A stretch of DNA of 64,000 bases from Pezicula radicicola. Its lineage: Eukaryota; Ascomycota; Leotiomycetes; Helotiales; Dermateaceae. This document shows, piece after piece, positions 22,561-34,637 of the stretch. The notes beneath the pieces are model-generated. The model ran no database searches. It saw nothing but the letters and a program-made list of their open reading frames with translations, and was not told the DNA's origin. Both the position numbers and the translations under genes were made by a program. The stretch covers positions 1,340,117 to 1,404,116 of the forward strand of contig PDUO01000008.1 of assembly GCA_003008705.1 (NCBI GenBank), read 5' to 3'. Position 1 is the stretch's first letter; every line of letters starts with the position of its first letter.

Positions 22561-24279
22561 ATGTCTTTCTCACCCTCACGTAACAGTCAAAAGTCCTCCA
22601 AGGATGTCTCTCAGCCAGAGAAGAAGCCAGAAGTCGATGGGGAATACCCTAGCAATCAGAAGCGAATTGTTGTTATGGCAGCAGTGTACTTGGGTATTTT
22701 CTTAACAACCTTGGTATTATTTTCTCCCACTGCAAAAAGCAAGTCAGTTTCCAGATTGGATTACTAACTATAGCTGCAGGACCAAAACATTATATCGACA
22801 GCAATCCCTCGAATCACTGACGAGTTTCACTCTCTGGATGACATTGGGTGGTATGGCAGTGCATATCTGCTTACTATGTGCAGTTTCCAGCTGCTCATGG
22901 GCAAAGTCTACAAATTCTACGCGGCCAAGCCCATTTTCATCGTCGGAATTACGCTCTTTGAGGTTGGTTCAGCTGTCTGTGGTGCGGCCCCAAGTTCAAA
23001 GGCTTTCATTGTTGGTCGTGCCATTGCTGGACTAGGCGCTTCGGGACTGTTTTCAGGCGCAATGGTGATCATGTTCCATACAGTTCCCTTGCAACAGCGG
23101 CCAATATACCAGGGCCTTGGTGGCGCCGTCTTTGCGATTGCCTCTGTTGTCGGTCCATTACTTGGAGGAACCTTTACCGATAAAGTCAGCTGGAGATGGT
23201 GCTTCTACATCAACCTTCCCGTGGGTGCAGTGACAATCATCATTGTCATTCTCATTCTGCACCTCCCAAACCAGAAGCTTGACGAAAAAGCCGCTGGCTG
23301 GGTCGCGAGACTGAAGCAACTGGATCCAATTGGCAACCTCGTCTTCTTTCCAGGAGTGATTTGCCTAATATTGGCTCTTCAATTGGGTGGAACTCAGTAT
23401 TCTTGGAAGAACGCTCGCATCATAGTTCTTTTCGTGCTTTGTGGCGTTCTCTGCCTAGGCTTTGTCGGCATCCAGATTTGGAAGAACGAGACCGCAACAG
23501 TTCCTCCACGTCTTGTGAAGAACCGTAGCATTGCAGCAACTATGTGGTTTAGTTTTTTTCACGGTTCTAGTATGATGGTCGTCCTTTATTATCTTCCCAT
23601 ATGGTTCCAAGCCATCAAAGGGGTTGATGCCGTTAAGTCTGGAATTATGCTGCTCCCGATGATCCTCTCGACCGTTGTTGCTTCTCTTTCCTCTGGAATT
23701 CTCATCTCGAAACTCGGATACTACACTCCATTCTTCATTTTTAGCTCAATAGTTATGAGCATCGGAGCTGGCCTCCTAACGACATTTACTTCAACCACTG
23801 GCCACGCCAAATGGATTGGCTACCAGGTCCTGTTTGGCATTGGTGTCGGCGCTGGCATGCAGCAGCCATTGAATGTTGTGCAGACTATTCTTGACAGATC
23901 AGACATTGCGACAGGATCCGCAGTTATGATGTTTATGCGTTTCCTCGGCTCTGCTGTGTTCTTACCTGTTGCCCAAAACGTGTTCCTCGCCCGGCTTGTC
24001 GCGAAATTGAACAACCTTCCCAACATCAATCCTCAGGCGATCACGGATGGCGGTGCCACTGAACTGAGACAACTAGCTACTGGCGATGACCTAAATACGC
24101 TTCTGTCTGACTACAATTCGGCTGTAGTAGACGTATTCTATATTGCGGTAGCTTTGAGTGCTATTACCATCATTGGGAGTATACTTGTGGAATGGCGCAG
24201 CTTGAAAGCCCGCGCTGCTGAGCAGGCTAGTAACACTGTGAAATCCAAGGAATCTACAGGAACTGAAGAATCTGTTTAA
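22561..24279 (+). CDS. DHA2-family MFS drug/toxin efflux transporter
   Basis: Probable proton-coupled exporter of 14 transmembrane segments, DHA2 family, which in fungi exports antifungals and secondary metabolites. Exons 22561-22713 and 22780-24279 join in phase 0 to 550 residues; the 66 bp intron has a GCAG acceptor. Diagnostic segments are ISTAIPRITDEFHSLDDIGW (TM1 and loop), GRAIAGLGASGLFSGAM (TM4) and the motif-C region VGPLLGGTFTDKVSWRWCF with FYINLPVGA (TM5-6). The start at 22561 gives a short Ser/Lys-rich cytoplasmic N-terminus. It is paired head-to-head with the Zn2Cys6 regulator. No biosynthetic gene cluster lies within view, so the exported substrate cannot be told. Confidence 0.93.
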
Positions 24280-24511
24280 GGCGATTCTGGCACATCCCTT
24301 TAGCACCTCAAACCAAGAAGCTGTATTAGAGACATGTAAGACTAGATTCACACCTCAATTAAAATTGCAACGTTATTTGCAATGGCGATACTTAATTGTG
24401 GTTCAATCGTTAACTACCACAAGTAGTTTCTGAATGTATGTTTATTATTCTAAGTCTCCCCTCCATTCCAATGTTTTCTTATGCTATTCGCTACTAAGCG
24501 ACGTTGTGTTA

Positions 24512-27130
24512 TCAAAAAGTGATTACATTCGCTGGAACTGGTTGACCAAGTTTCATGTCGTCCATAATTTTCTGTGGTGCGCATCCTAGACGAACCTGCC
24601 TCTCAACGTCTTCTGGTTTTAATTCTTCTACAGTACCGTATTCCTTTCTCATCTTCTCAAGCTCTGTTTTCTTATCGAATCTGGTCAAGATCTGCTCTAT
24701 CCCCCTGATAGCAGAGTCCAAAGCACCAACAATTCAGGCATGATTTGCTGATGCATGCTCATCGATAATCATAAAACGGTTATCAGTAGCAGGTCTCAGA
24801 AGGTAAGGTATTAACGTACTGAATTGACCAGGCGAAAAAATAGCAAATGCTCTAGCTGCATGGGGATCTTTGGACTAATCATAGGCTTAGGGAAGCAAGT
24901 TAGCCTTATAATGATACTGGTTTATTTTCTTGAGGCGGTTTATGTTTACAAAATGGGTGTCATGAAGACTTGTGATCTCTTTTAGATTATCTTGAAATCT
25001 CTTTTCGTAATCATCATCTTTGCCATCGACTTTATTGACAGTGTGAAGACGAGCAAGATTGTACATCATTAATCTCACTAAGTCGTCTTCGTTTTTTGGT
25101 GAGTCTCTTGAGATATGTGACGCAACACTCTCTGAATCTTGACCCCACTATCTAAGTTAGCTGTGTAGCTTTAGAAGTATTGAGATGGGTGGTTTACCGT
25201 ATAAAACGCAAATAGAACTTCTGGTTCATCTATTTTGTCATCGATGTTGTAGGATGGATAAACACTATTTGTTGTTGAGTAAGGAGATTCTGACGTTGAA
25301 AACTGTCTGGAACTTAGCAAAACTCGCAATGGCATATCTGTCTTAGCAACGCCACCAAGATTGATGTTATATTTTTCCTCTTTCCACCACATGCTTTTGA
25401 ACCTAATGCCAACCTTGGTGGAACTGTCGTAACGCAAGCCGCGAATAGCCGTCTTCATGCCATAAGGTAGCGCAAGATTAGTGAGATCGACTTTTTGCAA
25501 AGCGCCCAAAGTTGTGGTGTTGATTACGGCGGAATATCTATCGGTTTTAGTTGTATAGCTTGTAACCTTTTTAGGATTTACTTCATCTACACACTCCCTA
25601 ATGTCGTATGTTCCATAGGATGAGTTTTTCCAATCAATGCTTCTCGAATTGAGACTTTTGTGGCCTAGCGCTTTTTCTTGATTTTCGAATATGGAATCCT
25701 CCTAACCATCCGTTTAATTAATTGCCTAGTCCCACCTAGAATGCAGTACCAATAAGTAGGGGACTTTTCGGTCTCCTCTGGACTGTTGTACGAAAACGCA
25801 AGGGATTCGAGTACATTCTCAGTGAACGCTTCGTTAAACCATCCAGAAAAACTATCGTCATAATTAGCAAGACCGGCCGAGATGAGGAACCAGTCAAATC
25901 ACCTGTCAGTAGTCTCGAGCCAGTGAACGGTCTCAACATCATATCCTCTATCGAAATTTTAGCTTATGATTTGGTTCATTAGGCTTTCTTCCTTACTCGA
26001 CATTAATCAGATAGTCGCTCATAGAGAACTTATCGTGCCTCATGAGATATTCGAACACACGCTCGAGTGCAAGTTGTGCATCTGTCAACTTTCCTTTTTC
26101 CTCCGGGGTCATGTCTCTATCCTTCGACGGCTGCGCTGCTTTGAATTCCTGGATTGCTTTTTTGATCTTCTGCCGGAAGCGATCATATGCATCGCTGAGA
26201 ATTTCTTCGGTCACCTTAGCTGACACTCTACTGTAATGGCTGTTAATTATGGTCAAAAGAAATGATACAGTAAACAAACTTTATTGGCACCGGCCCCCCA
26301 TTAACAGTACTGACGCGGAACGGATTATTAATAGTCTGCTGTTGTAAAATCTGTCCTTTTTGTTCACCCCGAGGGTTTTTATCGTTGTGCAAGAGTGCTG
26401 TGATATCGTTATATCTGGTGGGACAATTGCGTCTAGTATGGTCAGAAAATCGTTCCGTCTCGAGGTCAGCATATACTTACCCGAGCATATAGTAAGAGAT
26501 TAATAGTTCGCTGCCAGGTTCTGGAACGCCATTTGGTCCTGGTTTACCAATGTTCATGCGCTCAAACAGGCCGAAGGTTCTGTCATAATAGTTAGCAAGA
26601 GATCGTTTCTCGCAAGAATAAAGCCTGCCTGTTCATGACCGGGGTGTGAGGAAATCTCATAGCATCAATGTCATAGAAATCGTGCTTCACTTTACTGAAG
26701 CTGTGGGTGTAGACTCTACCACCAATTCGGTCTGAAACTTCTAATATCTCTTAATCGATTCCTAAATGCTCAAGGATAAGCGCTGTGTACAGGCCAGATA
26801 CGCCAGTTCCAATGATACAAATCTTGAGTGGCCCGTTTTCAGTTTTTAAATATTCAAGCTTTTGAAGTGTTAGTTTGGTAGGTCCATCTGTCTTATCTTT
26901 TTCGTGTTGAGCTTGCCTCAGGCGCTGGTAGTCCAATTCTGTGGCACGTTCGACAATGTAGGAAACGAATTCTGCTGTGTAAGTGGCATAGAACGAATAC
27001 TTTTCTTTTTCATAATGAGCCAAGATAGCAGCAAATTACGCTAAGAATTCTGTGGGCGTGGTACTTTGATGTCGTAAAGTTGTGAAGATGTGGTGGATCA
27101 TGGAGGGACTTGGGGAGGCCTGTCTTCATA
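24512..27130 (-). pseudogene. FAD amine oxidase (L-amino-acid-oxidase-like), decayed
   Basis: On the minus strand the order of family motifs is intact: the dinucleotide-binding CIIGTGVSGLYTALILEHLG, then EILEVSDRIGGRV, INNPFRVSTVNGGPVP, an AINT-like INTTTLG block, YTWGQDS (across an intron) and the C-terminal FAD-contact stretch before ALDSAIRGIEQIL. Several introns with normal borders can be placed. The gene is broken: in-frame stops at 27036-27038, 26751-26753, 24887-24889, 24875-24877 and 24734-24736, and a frame change near 25697-25706 after GGTRQLIKRMV. One intron (about 26580-26630) has a GC donor. The N-terminal end beyond 27130 is unclear. TGG-to-TAG at 24875 fits a RIP-type change; not all lesions do. 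Confidence 0.85.
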
Positions 27131-27759
27131 GTGAAACGTGCAGTTCGATGAACACTTCCGGTAACAGCAGTTCATATGGCTGGGTAGTTTACTTCTGATT
27201 CAGTGTTACCGCTGTGCGTGGCTAGCTGGAATACACCAAAGGTATGAAGCCATGTCATGGCCCGAACCGCTTGTGGCTTACCTAGTTTTGGCCAACCAGA
27301 TTGCAAAAAATACAAACGGGATAATGGAGGCGTTCTTGGTATCTGCTGTATAAATCCTTTAGACTCCTTTTCAAAATATACCTGCGCTAAATATAGCGAT
27401 CAGCTTTGACACCATCTTCGACCAACACAAGGTTTTGAAGTTCATCCAGGCTCTGAGTAGGGTTCATTGTAAAAATTTTGAAGTATGGTGTCTTAGAATA
27501 AAGGGTTTGTCTAATTGCTTCGAGTTAATCAGCTTTGATGTTGGTAAAACCTGTCCTAATAGCATGGAAATGAAGATCTGATGTTGAAATGATAGTCGGC
27601 TGGCATGTATTTTCAAATTTTGTGCCCGGATATCTAACCACCTTAATTTGCAAGAATAAGGATAGAGAGGAAAAAATAAAACACATAGACCCCTCTGATA
27701 TCTTCTTATTTGGGCGCTTGTCTCTCTGTCGTACAGTCTCAGCTCTTGAATTTTGATCG

Positions 27760-28330
27760 CGATCCGAAAATTGGAAACTCCCTTACCAGCTTCAGTCGCT
27801 TTCTTGTACAGATCTTTGATGTTATACCGAGCGATCTTGAAACCATCTTGATTCAGTGGGCTATCGTCAAATCGACATATGCCGCTGTGGTCGGAGTTCA
27901 ACATAACAATGTTCTCTCTATCCCCTGGTAGCTGAAACCGTGCGCTCTCACGAGGCACTATCTATACTCTGGAGTGATTAGTATGCAGTCAAAGAATATT
28001 CATTGATAACCTTCGTATTATAAATGGCGTACTTACATTATCCTGACTGCCCTAAAATGAGATAATATAACATTGAAGTAACTGCTGTCTCCAATGTTCT
28101 CTTAGAGTACCAGTGAAAATGGACCCATTCTTCAGTGTTTCCAATACATCATCTCCTTTCTTGAAACTCAATGCGGACGAGATATTCGCAGCTATTCCCC
28201 CGATGGTAACAAGCAAGGCATTCCCTCTACTATGAGGCGTTCCAAAGAAAGCTAGGCCGGAACTAAGTCGTCAGCTGTTCAATCAGCAAACCACCAAGGC
28301 TGTGGCTGAGGAAGCTACCAGGATTGCAAC
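27760..28330 (-). pseudogene. Remnant of NLR-type alpha/beta-hydrolase domain
   Basis: Minus-strand pieces match the serine-esterase-like domain found at the N-terminus of many fungal NLR/ankyrin proteins: SHSLGGLLIEQ (nucleophile elbow G/S-H-S-L-G-G), GLAFFGTPHSRGNALL, LVTIGGIAANISSAL and VPRESARFQLPGDREN with LNSDHSGICRF. They lie in different frames with stops between them (for example after IISF), and no NACHT or repeat domain follows. It is a fragment of a once larger gene; 28330-28690 may contain more of it but nothing is recognisable. Confidence 0.7.
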
Positions 28331-29296
28331 ACGCTTAAAAGAGATAGTAACTGTCCATTTTCAAGCTTCTATAGCTACAGTTTTCCAAGATCAATATGCT
28401 AGAGCAGGCATTTGAGCTCGCGCAGAATCATACAAGTAAGCGAGCGTATTGTTCTCGTTGTTACACGAGTATTTCAGCTCTTCACGAGTACATCTACAGG
28501 AAGCTTCGAGGCTTGGAAGGCGACTTCTCTTGGACGAGGTTGTAGACAGAGCTTGAATCTCCTAGAGGAAAGGTACAGAGAAAATAGAACGCTAGAAGAA
28601 TCCCGTGTTCTAGCTTTGTAGGTGCTACTAAAATCAAACTTCAAAGCATGTTAGCTTCCATCACAGCCTCAAAGAAACTTAACTCTAGGAGCTAACTCGG
28701 GCTGCGCTTAGCCACAGTGGATATTGTTATAGTACTTTGGAAAGGATTGCCGAAGGAAAGACAGTTCACCACCTCTGGAATGATACTGAGATTGATTCTT
28801 TTTGCAAGAAGCACATAATTTGAGTAGATGCTCTGAACTATAAACCCGATACAAAGATAGGGAAGTGGTGTTGAATGGTTATGAGAAGCAACTTGTAGGC
28901 AAAACGGGACGGGAACATGACTATTCCCAGAACATACCTCACCGTTCAGCATACCCCTGAAGAGGTATGTGAGAAGTCGGAATCTATGCTGTAGTATCTT
29001 AACGATATAAAAGAGCTCGAAAATGTCAGTCTCTCTTGGCCCCTTTGGCATATCCGATGAATTCGTGTGCATGAGGCAGAGTATCGAAAACATCACCTAC
29101 AGAGATGAGGGCAGAAAGGAAGGCGGTCTGTCAAGGTTCGTAAATTAAATTTATTTCGTTCCCAACTCAACATACATACATACAATTCCTAAGTACCTTA
29201 GGTAACAATTTCTATATCTTACCTGCACCCTCACAATCATCAAATATATCAGTCTCATCTAGCATTCTAGAAGCCTAAGCTCCCTCTCATTCGCCC
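28331..29296. other. Decay zone and promoter of the 29297 gene
   Basis: No intact gene is recognised. Open frames at 28412-28621 and 28692-29096 lack motifs and probably derive from the neighbouring decayed locus. The last 150 bp, with ACATACATAC-type repeats near 29170, precede the small conserved gene. Confidence 0.4.
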
Positions 29297-29695
29297 ATGC
29301 AGTTCCTCCCTCGGCACTTCGCACGCCAGACCGCATTCGTTCTTCGACGTCGTAGAACCCCCCCTACAAAAGCATCCTTCAGCATGAGCTCTAGTAGTTT
29401 CTCGGATTCCAAATCGACAAGCACTGCAGCGCCCGTCAAGGAGCCGCTCGCACTGCCGGAAACAGCACATAATTCTAGCACCAAATTGGACATGACCAAC
29501 GGCGACACAACAATAAAGCTTGACCATCTCGGGCCAATGGTTGTGAATGTGGATGGATCGCTCAGTCGAATATCAAACTGGGAGGGCATGGCGGACATCG
29601 AGAAGAAGAACACGTTAAGGATTATCGGCAAGAGGAATCAAGCGCGCCTGGAGGCACTGAGGGCAAAAGAGGCTGAGGACAAGGGTAGAGATTGA
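29297..29695 (+). CDS. Small conserved fungal protein (132 aa)
   Basis: A single-exon frame of 132 residues. The N-terminus is Arg-rich and lacks acidic residues (MQFLPRHFARQTAFVLRRRR), like a mitochondrial presequence. The C-terminal ~65 residues, IKLDHLGPMVVNVDGSLSRI then WEGMADIEKKNTLRIIGKRN and a Lys/Glu helix, read as a compact conserved domain that I have a general memory of from unnamed ascomycete proteins. No function is known to me. Mitochondrial location is inference from composition. Confidence 0.75.
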   Translation: MQFLPRHFARQTAFVLRRRRTPPTKASFSMSSSSFSDSKSTSTAAPVKEPLALPETAHNSSTKLDMTNGDTTIKLDHLGPMVVNVDGSLSRISNWEGMADIEKKNTLRIIGKRNQARLEALRAKEAEDKGRD

Positions 29696-30977
29696 ATGCT
29701 CCCGATGTACATACAATATCTGCAATTGCGATCGCGCAATCTCCCACGATGATGTTACCAGGCGTTCGTTGCAATGCGCGCCCATCGAGCCACGAGAAGA
29801 GACGTCGGCGACACGGTACGCAAATACATACATAAATACATGCATAGAGGTTGAAGATGGGGAAGAGCTGCAGGCTGTGGGCCAAGCCTGTTCGCGCAGG
29901 ACGATATCAATATCTTGGAGACGGGACAAACGACAATGGGTGGAAAGCCCAAGAGATGTAATTGCTGAATACTGTTAGTGTGAGGCTAGTTTAGTGCTGT
30001 TGCCTTTACAAACGCCTTCATGACGACTGGACATTGGAGAGCTGTGAGACGGGAGGATCATGGTGAATGCAACATTCCTCCCCGGGATCAGATCAGTCCT
30101 TCGGATGAGAGTAAAACAGTCTCTTTGTTTGGCTGCGGCTCTTTCTGCAACAAAATACACGCGGGGTGCAAGATTTTGTGGATTTGGCCACGAATTTTCT
30201 GATCCTCTGACAAGGTCAAGCTGCCGTTCAATATTTGAAACAGCAGGATATAGCACTCCTCGACCGGAGAGGTCATTTCCAGGACCCTCTAAGAGGAACA
30301 GGGCAAGAAGGTGATAGTGGCATATTAGTTGCAATGCCTACTTGAGGGATTTCTTCTAACGATGTCGCCTTCCTTTATTTCTTTTCCACTTATCTCTTTC
30401 GTTATTCAAAGTTTGTACGTTTATCATAGACCCCATCATTATTCATATTATATATAGGCTGAGATGAATACGTCTGTAGCCGAATCATCTTTTAATGGCG
30501 CGCTGAGTTCTTGTCCTTCCCTTAATCCTAAAAGAAGATGATCAGAAAACTGGTAGGCCAGATCAGAATCACGTCCTCACCGCCTGACTATTCACTTTTG
30601 GCCGTAAACAAAACGTTGACCTGCGGAAGGATCTTTTACAATAAGTGATTAACGCCTAACTGGAAGCTTACTTGGCCTGGATTGCTGGGTACCTGCGACA
30701 AAACTATGATAGTTTGATGATTTGTTTATAGACTACTCTAATTATAAATTGGGCTGGCATGTAAGCACATTCATGGGATCTCACTGCGCTGAAATATGTG
30801 TAGCGCATTCTAATCATGTACGCGATACCGTATTGTTGCAGCCTTGAACCCTATTGAACGCCTATTCCGTGTCAGAGTTTCAGTAGTGGAATCCTACATC
30901 TAACTTATCAATACTTATAGTTCTTTACCACCTCTGTTGCTTTACAGCCTATTTTCTGAGCGATGATGTTATAGCAG
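29696..30977. other. Intergenic region, 1.3 kb
   Basis: No frame shows family motifs; the candidates at 29615-30334 on either strand are short and overlap each other. Sequence becomes AT-richer after 30350. It contains the 3' end of the small gene and the promoter of the rhodopsin-domain gene. Confidence 0.4.
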
Positions 30978-32101
30978 ATGGCTTCCATTCGACTTTCTGT
31001 TCTCCTGACTTTTGTGGTATGCACGGTACTAGCCATATTGGGAGTTGGATTGCGGCTTTTTGCAAGGCTTCGGATTCTTCACAATGCTAGTTTTGATGAT
31101 GCTGTTCTCGTTGTGTGTTTGGCAAGTCCCCTGTTGTCGTTACCGGAGTTTTATCGTCGAGGACAGTTCTTTTCTGACTGGAGAAGATAGGATTACTGAT
31201 TTACCAAGCTCTTAATGGCATTTGTGAGTTTTTGAGCCCCATTATATTCGACACACAACTAAAAAATGTACCTAGTACTATCTTTGGGATTGGGCACAAA
31301 TGTAAATTATATTAGCTCTGAAAATATATCACTATTACTCAAGGCATGCTATTTCCCCGTTTGAGGAGCAGTTTCTAATACGTAGTAGATTACGTGGGCT
31401 GCCGTCCTAGTTTACAGCTTCACATTAGCCGCAATAAAAATTTCGGTATTGTTACAATACCTACGTTTTCTCTCTTCGCCTCGGTACAAGTTCATCTGCG
31501 GGTTTATGATTGTTGTATCCGCCATTTTTGGTATTTCATCGATCTTCAGTGTAGCCTTTACTTGCACACCAGTACATGCCTTCTGGAACCTAGAATTACC
31601 AAGGCGATGCTTGAACATAGAAATTCTGTGGCTTACCCATTCCGCGACCAATCTCGCCACCGATTTAATCATCATAGCTCTACCTATTCCTACCTTGCTG
31701 CATCTCAAGACATCGAGGCGACAGAGATTCGGTGTCATATTCATATTTGCTATTGGTGGGATGTAAGTCATTATCTTTCGCCTCTTCTTTCCTCTTGCAC
31801 TAAAAAATAGTACTTAGAACTTGTGTAATGACCGTCTTGAGGTTGCACGCCCTTATTATGGCAGCCGAATTGAACATGGCCCAAGTACCAGGACGTAAGT
31901 ACACAAGTCGCACCCATAACGCCACCTAATAATCAGCCCTCAGGTCCGGCTGCGTTGCTGACAATCTGGTCAAACGGTGAACTCACTTCGGCGATTCTGT
32001 GTGCATCTTTACCTGGAATGAAGCCTCTCTTTGTTAAAAGCAGACGGAATAGTAGTACCATCCGCCTCTTCGAGCCTTTTTCGAGGACTGACAATTCGTG
32101 A
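30978..32101 (+). CDS. Rhodopsin-domain (PTH11/SAT4-like) 7TM protein
   Basis: Integral membrane protein of the large fungal family related to PTH11-type receptors. Six exons, 30978-31121, 31184-31223, 31276-31343, 31389-31762, 31818-31894 and 31944-32101, join in phase to 286 residues. Typical parts are the TM1 end GLRLFARLRI, SFDDAVLV at the TM2 start, GLGTNVNYIS, a TM3/4 region with LAAIKISVLLQYLRF, FTCTPVHAFW, TNLATDLIIIALPIPTLLHL and the C-terminal SAILCASLPGMKPLF. Two introns (31122-31183 and 31344-31388) need GC donors, GCAAGT and GCATGC. The gene is coherent across all junctions, but those donors leave some doubt whether it is fully active. The ligand is unknown. Confidence 0.8.
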
Positions 32102-33040
32102 AAAACTACAACCTTGGCTTCTACCGCAACTTTAACTGCGCCCGAAGCTTTGAATATCGCATCCAGCCCTGCGTAATCGTAACTCGATGCCACTCTTGGA
32201 GCATCGTTATTCTGCATCGTTTGTAGTAGTAGACAAAGGTGGAAGATACGTTTACTGAAGTGGTGAAAATTGAAGCTGGGTTCTTGGATGTAAAATATAG
32301 TCAGAATTACCAAGAAAACTTTTACGACTTCCGATTCCCGCGGTCGCCTATAGTCTGGCACTTCTAGCGCAGTCTTGGTAGCATATGCATACCCCAAGCT
32401 TTCCGAGATTATTAACTTCTATCTAGTCATGTTGTCGCCCTTTGTCACGTATTTGTAAAGAGTTGAGAGAGGAGGATTCACCTTAGCGCAGGTTCCAGGT
32501 CCCTCCTGCAGTATACTCCATAGATATATAGGTATGGTACAAATTAATTTTTTTGTGAGAGATAATTTTGATTAGCTATCTGTTTAGATATAGGAGATAG
32601 AACCTGGGTAACAAAGCTGGTTTATAGCACACTTACCCCAATCGAAATGGTCTCTACAAACCCCTTTATATCTCTCCCATGGTAAGCGAGGATGTCGTGC
32701 ATTACTAGTTCTCTCAACTCTAATTTAACCTCCGAGAAAGCAAAAGTTCAGCATCCTCTGGTCAGAAACAATATGGCAGTCTTTAAATCCCGCTCTTGGT
32801 TGATAGGACTGGGCTTCCACGTACACTATTAGCTGGAGCCAAGAAAGATGGCTCGTACATGCCTGTACTGAGTGCTGTTGAGACGATACGCGTACTCGTA
32901 CTCGTAAACCTCACATTACTCGTACTCTGACAAATGGATTTTAGCCAGCCCCTCTCTCCCACTTTACATCGACGAGGAGCCTTGGTTTCGACAACTGAAG
33001 CAATTCTCCAGAACCGTTATAGAACAATTCCGAGTCAAAA
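32102..33040. other. Intergenic region
   Basis: No gene recognised; the minus frame at 31933-32397 overlaps the rhodopsin gene's last exon and is a shadow. A short ACTCGT-type repetition occurs near 32889-32925 in the promoter of the oxidoreductase gene. Confidence 0.4.
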
Positions 33041-34211
33041 ATGTCAATCGGCGTTGCAATCATTGGAAGTGGCATCTTTGCTAAGGAGGAACACCTGTAT
33101 GTCTCCATCTGCTGCGTAACGCCAATCGCTTCTCAAGAGTCAAGATTCAGCTAACCCCGCCACCAGCCCCGCAGTGAAAGCCAGCCCCAACCTTACTCTG
33201 AAAGCTGTCTATTCCCGCTCTAGTAAATCAGCGCAGTCATTAGCAGAAGCGGCCGGTAGTGTTGACCTGTACTCGGAAGATTCTGGCTCTGGAAAGACGT
33301 ATCATGATCTACTCTTGCGAGCTGACATCCACGCTGTGATTTTGGCCTTGCCTATCCTCAGTCAACCTGAATACATTGAAGCAGCTCTCACAGCAGGCAA
33401 ACATGTACTTTCTGAGAAGCCAATTGCAGGCGATATCAAGAGAGCAGAGAAACTCATTGAGTTCTACAAGAGTGACAAAGTGAAAGGAGCCGCAACTTGG
33501 GCCGTTGCGGAGAACTTCCGTTATCTGGAAAGCTTTGATTTCGCCAGCCAAGAGGCGAGGAGGCTGGGAAGAGTGCTGGGCTTCAGAGTCAAAATGTTTG
33601 GTAATGTCAAGATTGGCGACAAGTACTTTGGTAAGCTATTATGGTGATGGTGGAAGATATAGCGCAGAGCTAACATAACTGTAGAAACGGCATGGCGCAA
33701 AAAGCCCGAGTATCAAGGAGGCTTTCTTCTCGATGGCGGTGTCCATTTTGTTGCTGGTACGCGCTTGCTCTTGGGTGATTCTGCGAAGCCCTCCTCAGTA
33801 TCGGCCTACACTACATTACTTCGGGAACATCTCCCACCCGTCGACACTGTCAACTCTATATGGCAGACCTTAAATGGTACATCTGGCACGTTTTCTGTAT
33901 CTTTCGGCACCACGCTCTCGGGGAGTGAGTACGTGGTCGCATGTGAGAACGGTAGTGTTGCAGTTCGCAGGAGCACTGTCACCGTTACACAGGGACTGGA
34001 GAAGGATGGCAACACTACTACCAAGGAGTTTCCTGAAGAAGGAAGTGGTGTAAAGCAGGAGGTGAAGGCTTGGGCCGAGTCCTTGGTTGCAGGAAAAGCA
34101 GACCCGAAGCAGAGTCCTGAGCAAGCTCTGGCGGATTTGGAGATCCTAGAAAAGATGTTGACCAGTGGTGAGGCCAAGGGGAAACCAGAGAATTTGGTCT
34201 ATCAAATATAA
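33041..34211 (+). CDS. Gfo/Idh/MocA-family NAD(P)-dependent oxidoreductase
   Basis: Cytosolic dehydrogenase-type enzyme with an N-terminal Rossmann fold; family members oxidise or reduce sugars, inositol or trans-dihydrodiols. Exons 33041-33096, 33167-33630 and 33685-34211 join in phase to 348 residues, the usual length. The nucleotide-binding loop is AIIGSGIFA near residue 8, and the family's EKPIAGD motif follows AGKHVLS (Lys of EKP is the usual catalytic or binding lysine). The C-terminal part has ETAWRKKPEYQGGFLLDGGV-H, matching the GG.L.D.G.H signature. ATG 33041 directly precedes the Rossmann strand. The substrate cannot be told from sequence. Confidence 0.93.
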
Positions 34212-34637
34212 ACTGGGATGATTAAGATACGTAGGTATGCAAATACAGGAAACGGGAAATAAATGAAATAATGGTCATTTCATTGACTAAAGTCCTCAGC
34301 ACTGACTCTATGCTTATCCCGATGGATGATACCAACTTGTTTAGTGATAGTTTGAGTTGCTTAAGCCGCGATGATTGAGGGTACACTCGAGTATTTTTGA
34401 ATTACTCAAAAAATGCTTTCGAGTTTTCGAACGATTTACAGTGACTGAATTGACCAGATGGGCAAAGATATAAGGTACCTCCTGGTAGTGTTGGTGTTTG
34501 TATTGCCTCTTTGAGCCTAGCGGCGTCGCCGAGCTTGCCTTGCCTCGTCGGTTCAGCCTTACGAGGACAATGTTTTTTTCTACTCCATTAACCTCTTGCA
34601 CCCCGCAACATACGCAAACTTCCCATCGACGACGACC
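34212..34637. promoter_or_regulatory. Promoter region of the Prp6/Prp1 gene
   Basis: 426 bp between two plus-strand genes. The minus frame 34341-34952 overlaps the conserved start of the splicing-factor gene and is a shadow. No specific motif is recognised. Confidence 0.4.

Noticed and set aside
27464..27700. Possible continuation of the minus-strand hydrolase or amine oxidase
   Set aside because: A hydrophobic reading ending PFVFFAIWLAKT appears near 27300-27330, but frame and splice borders cannot be settled, so it was not called.
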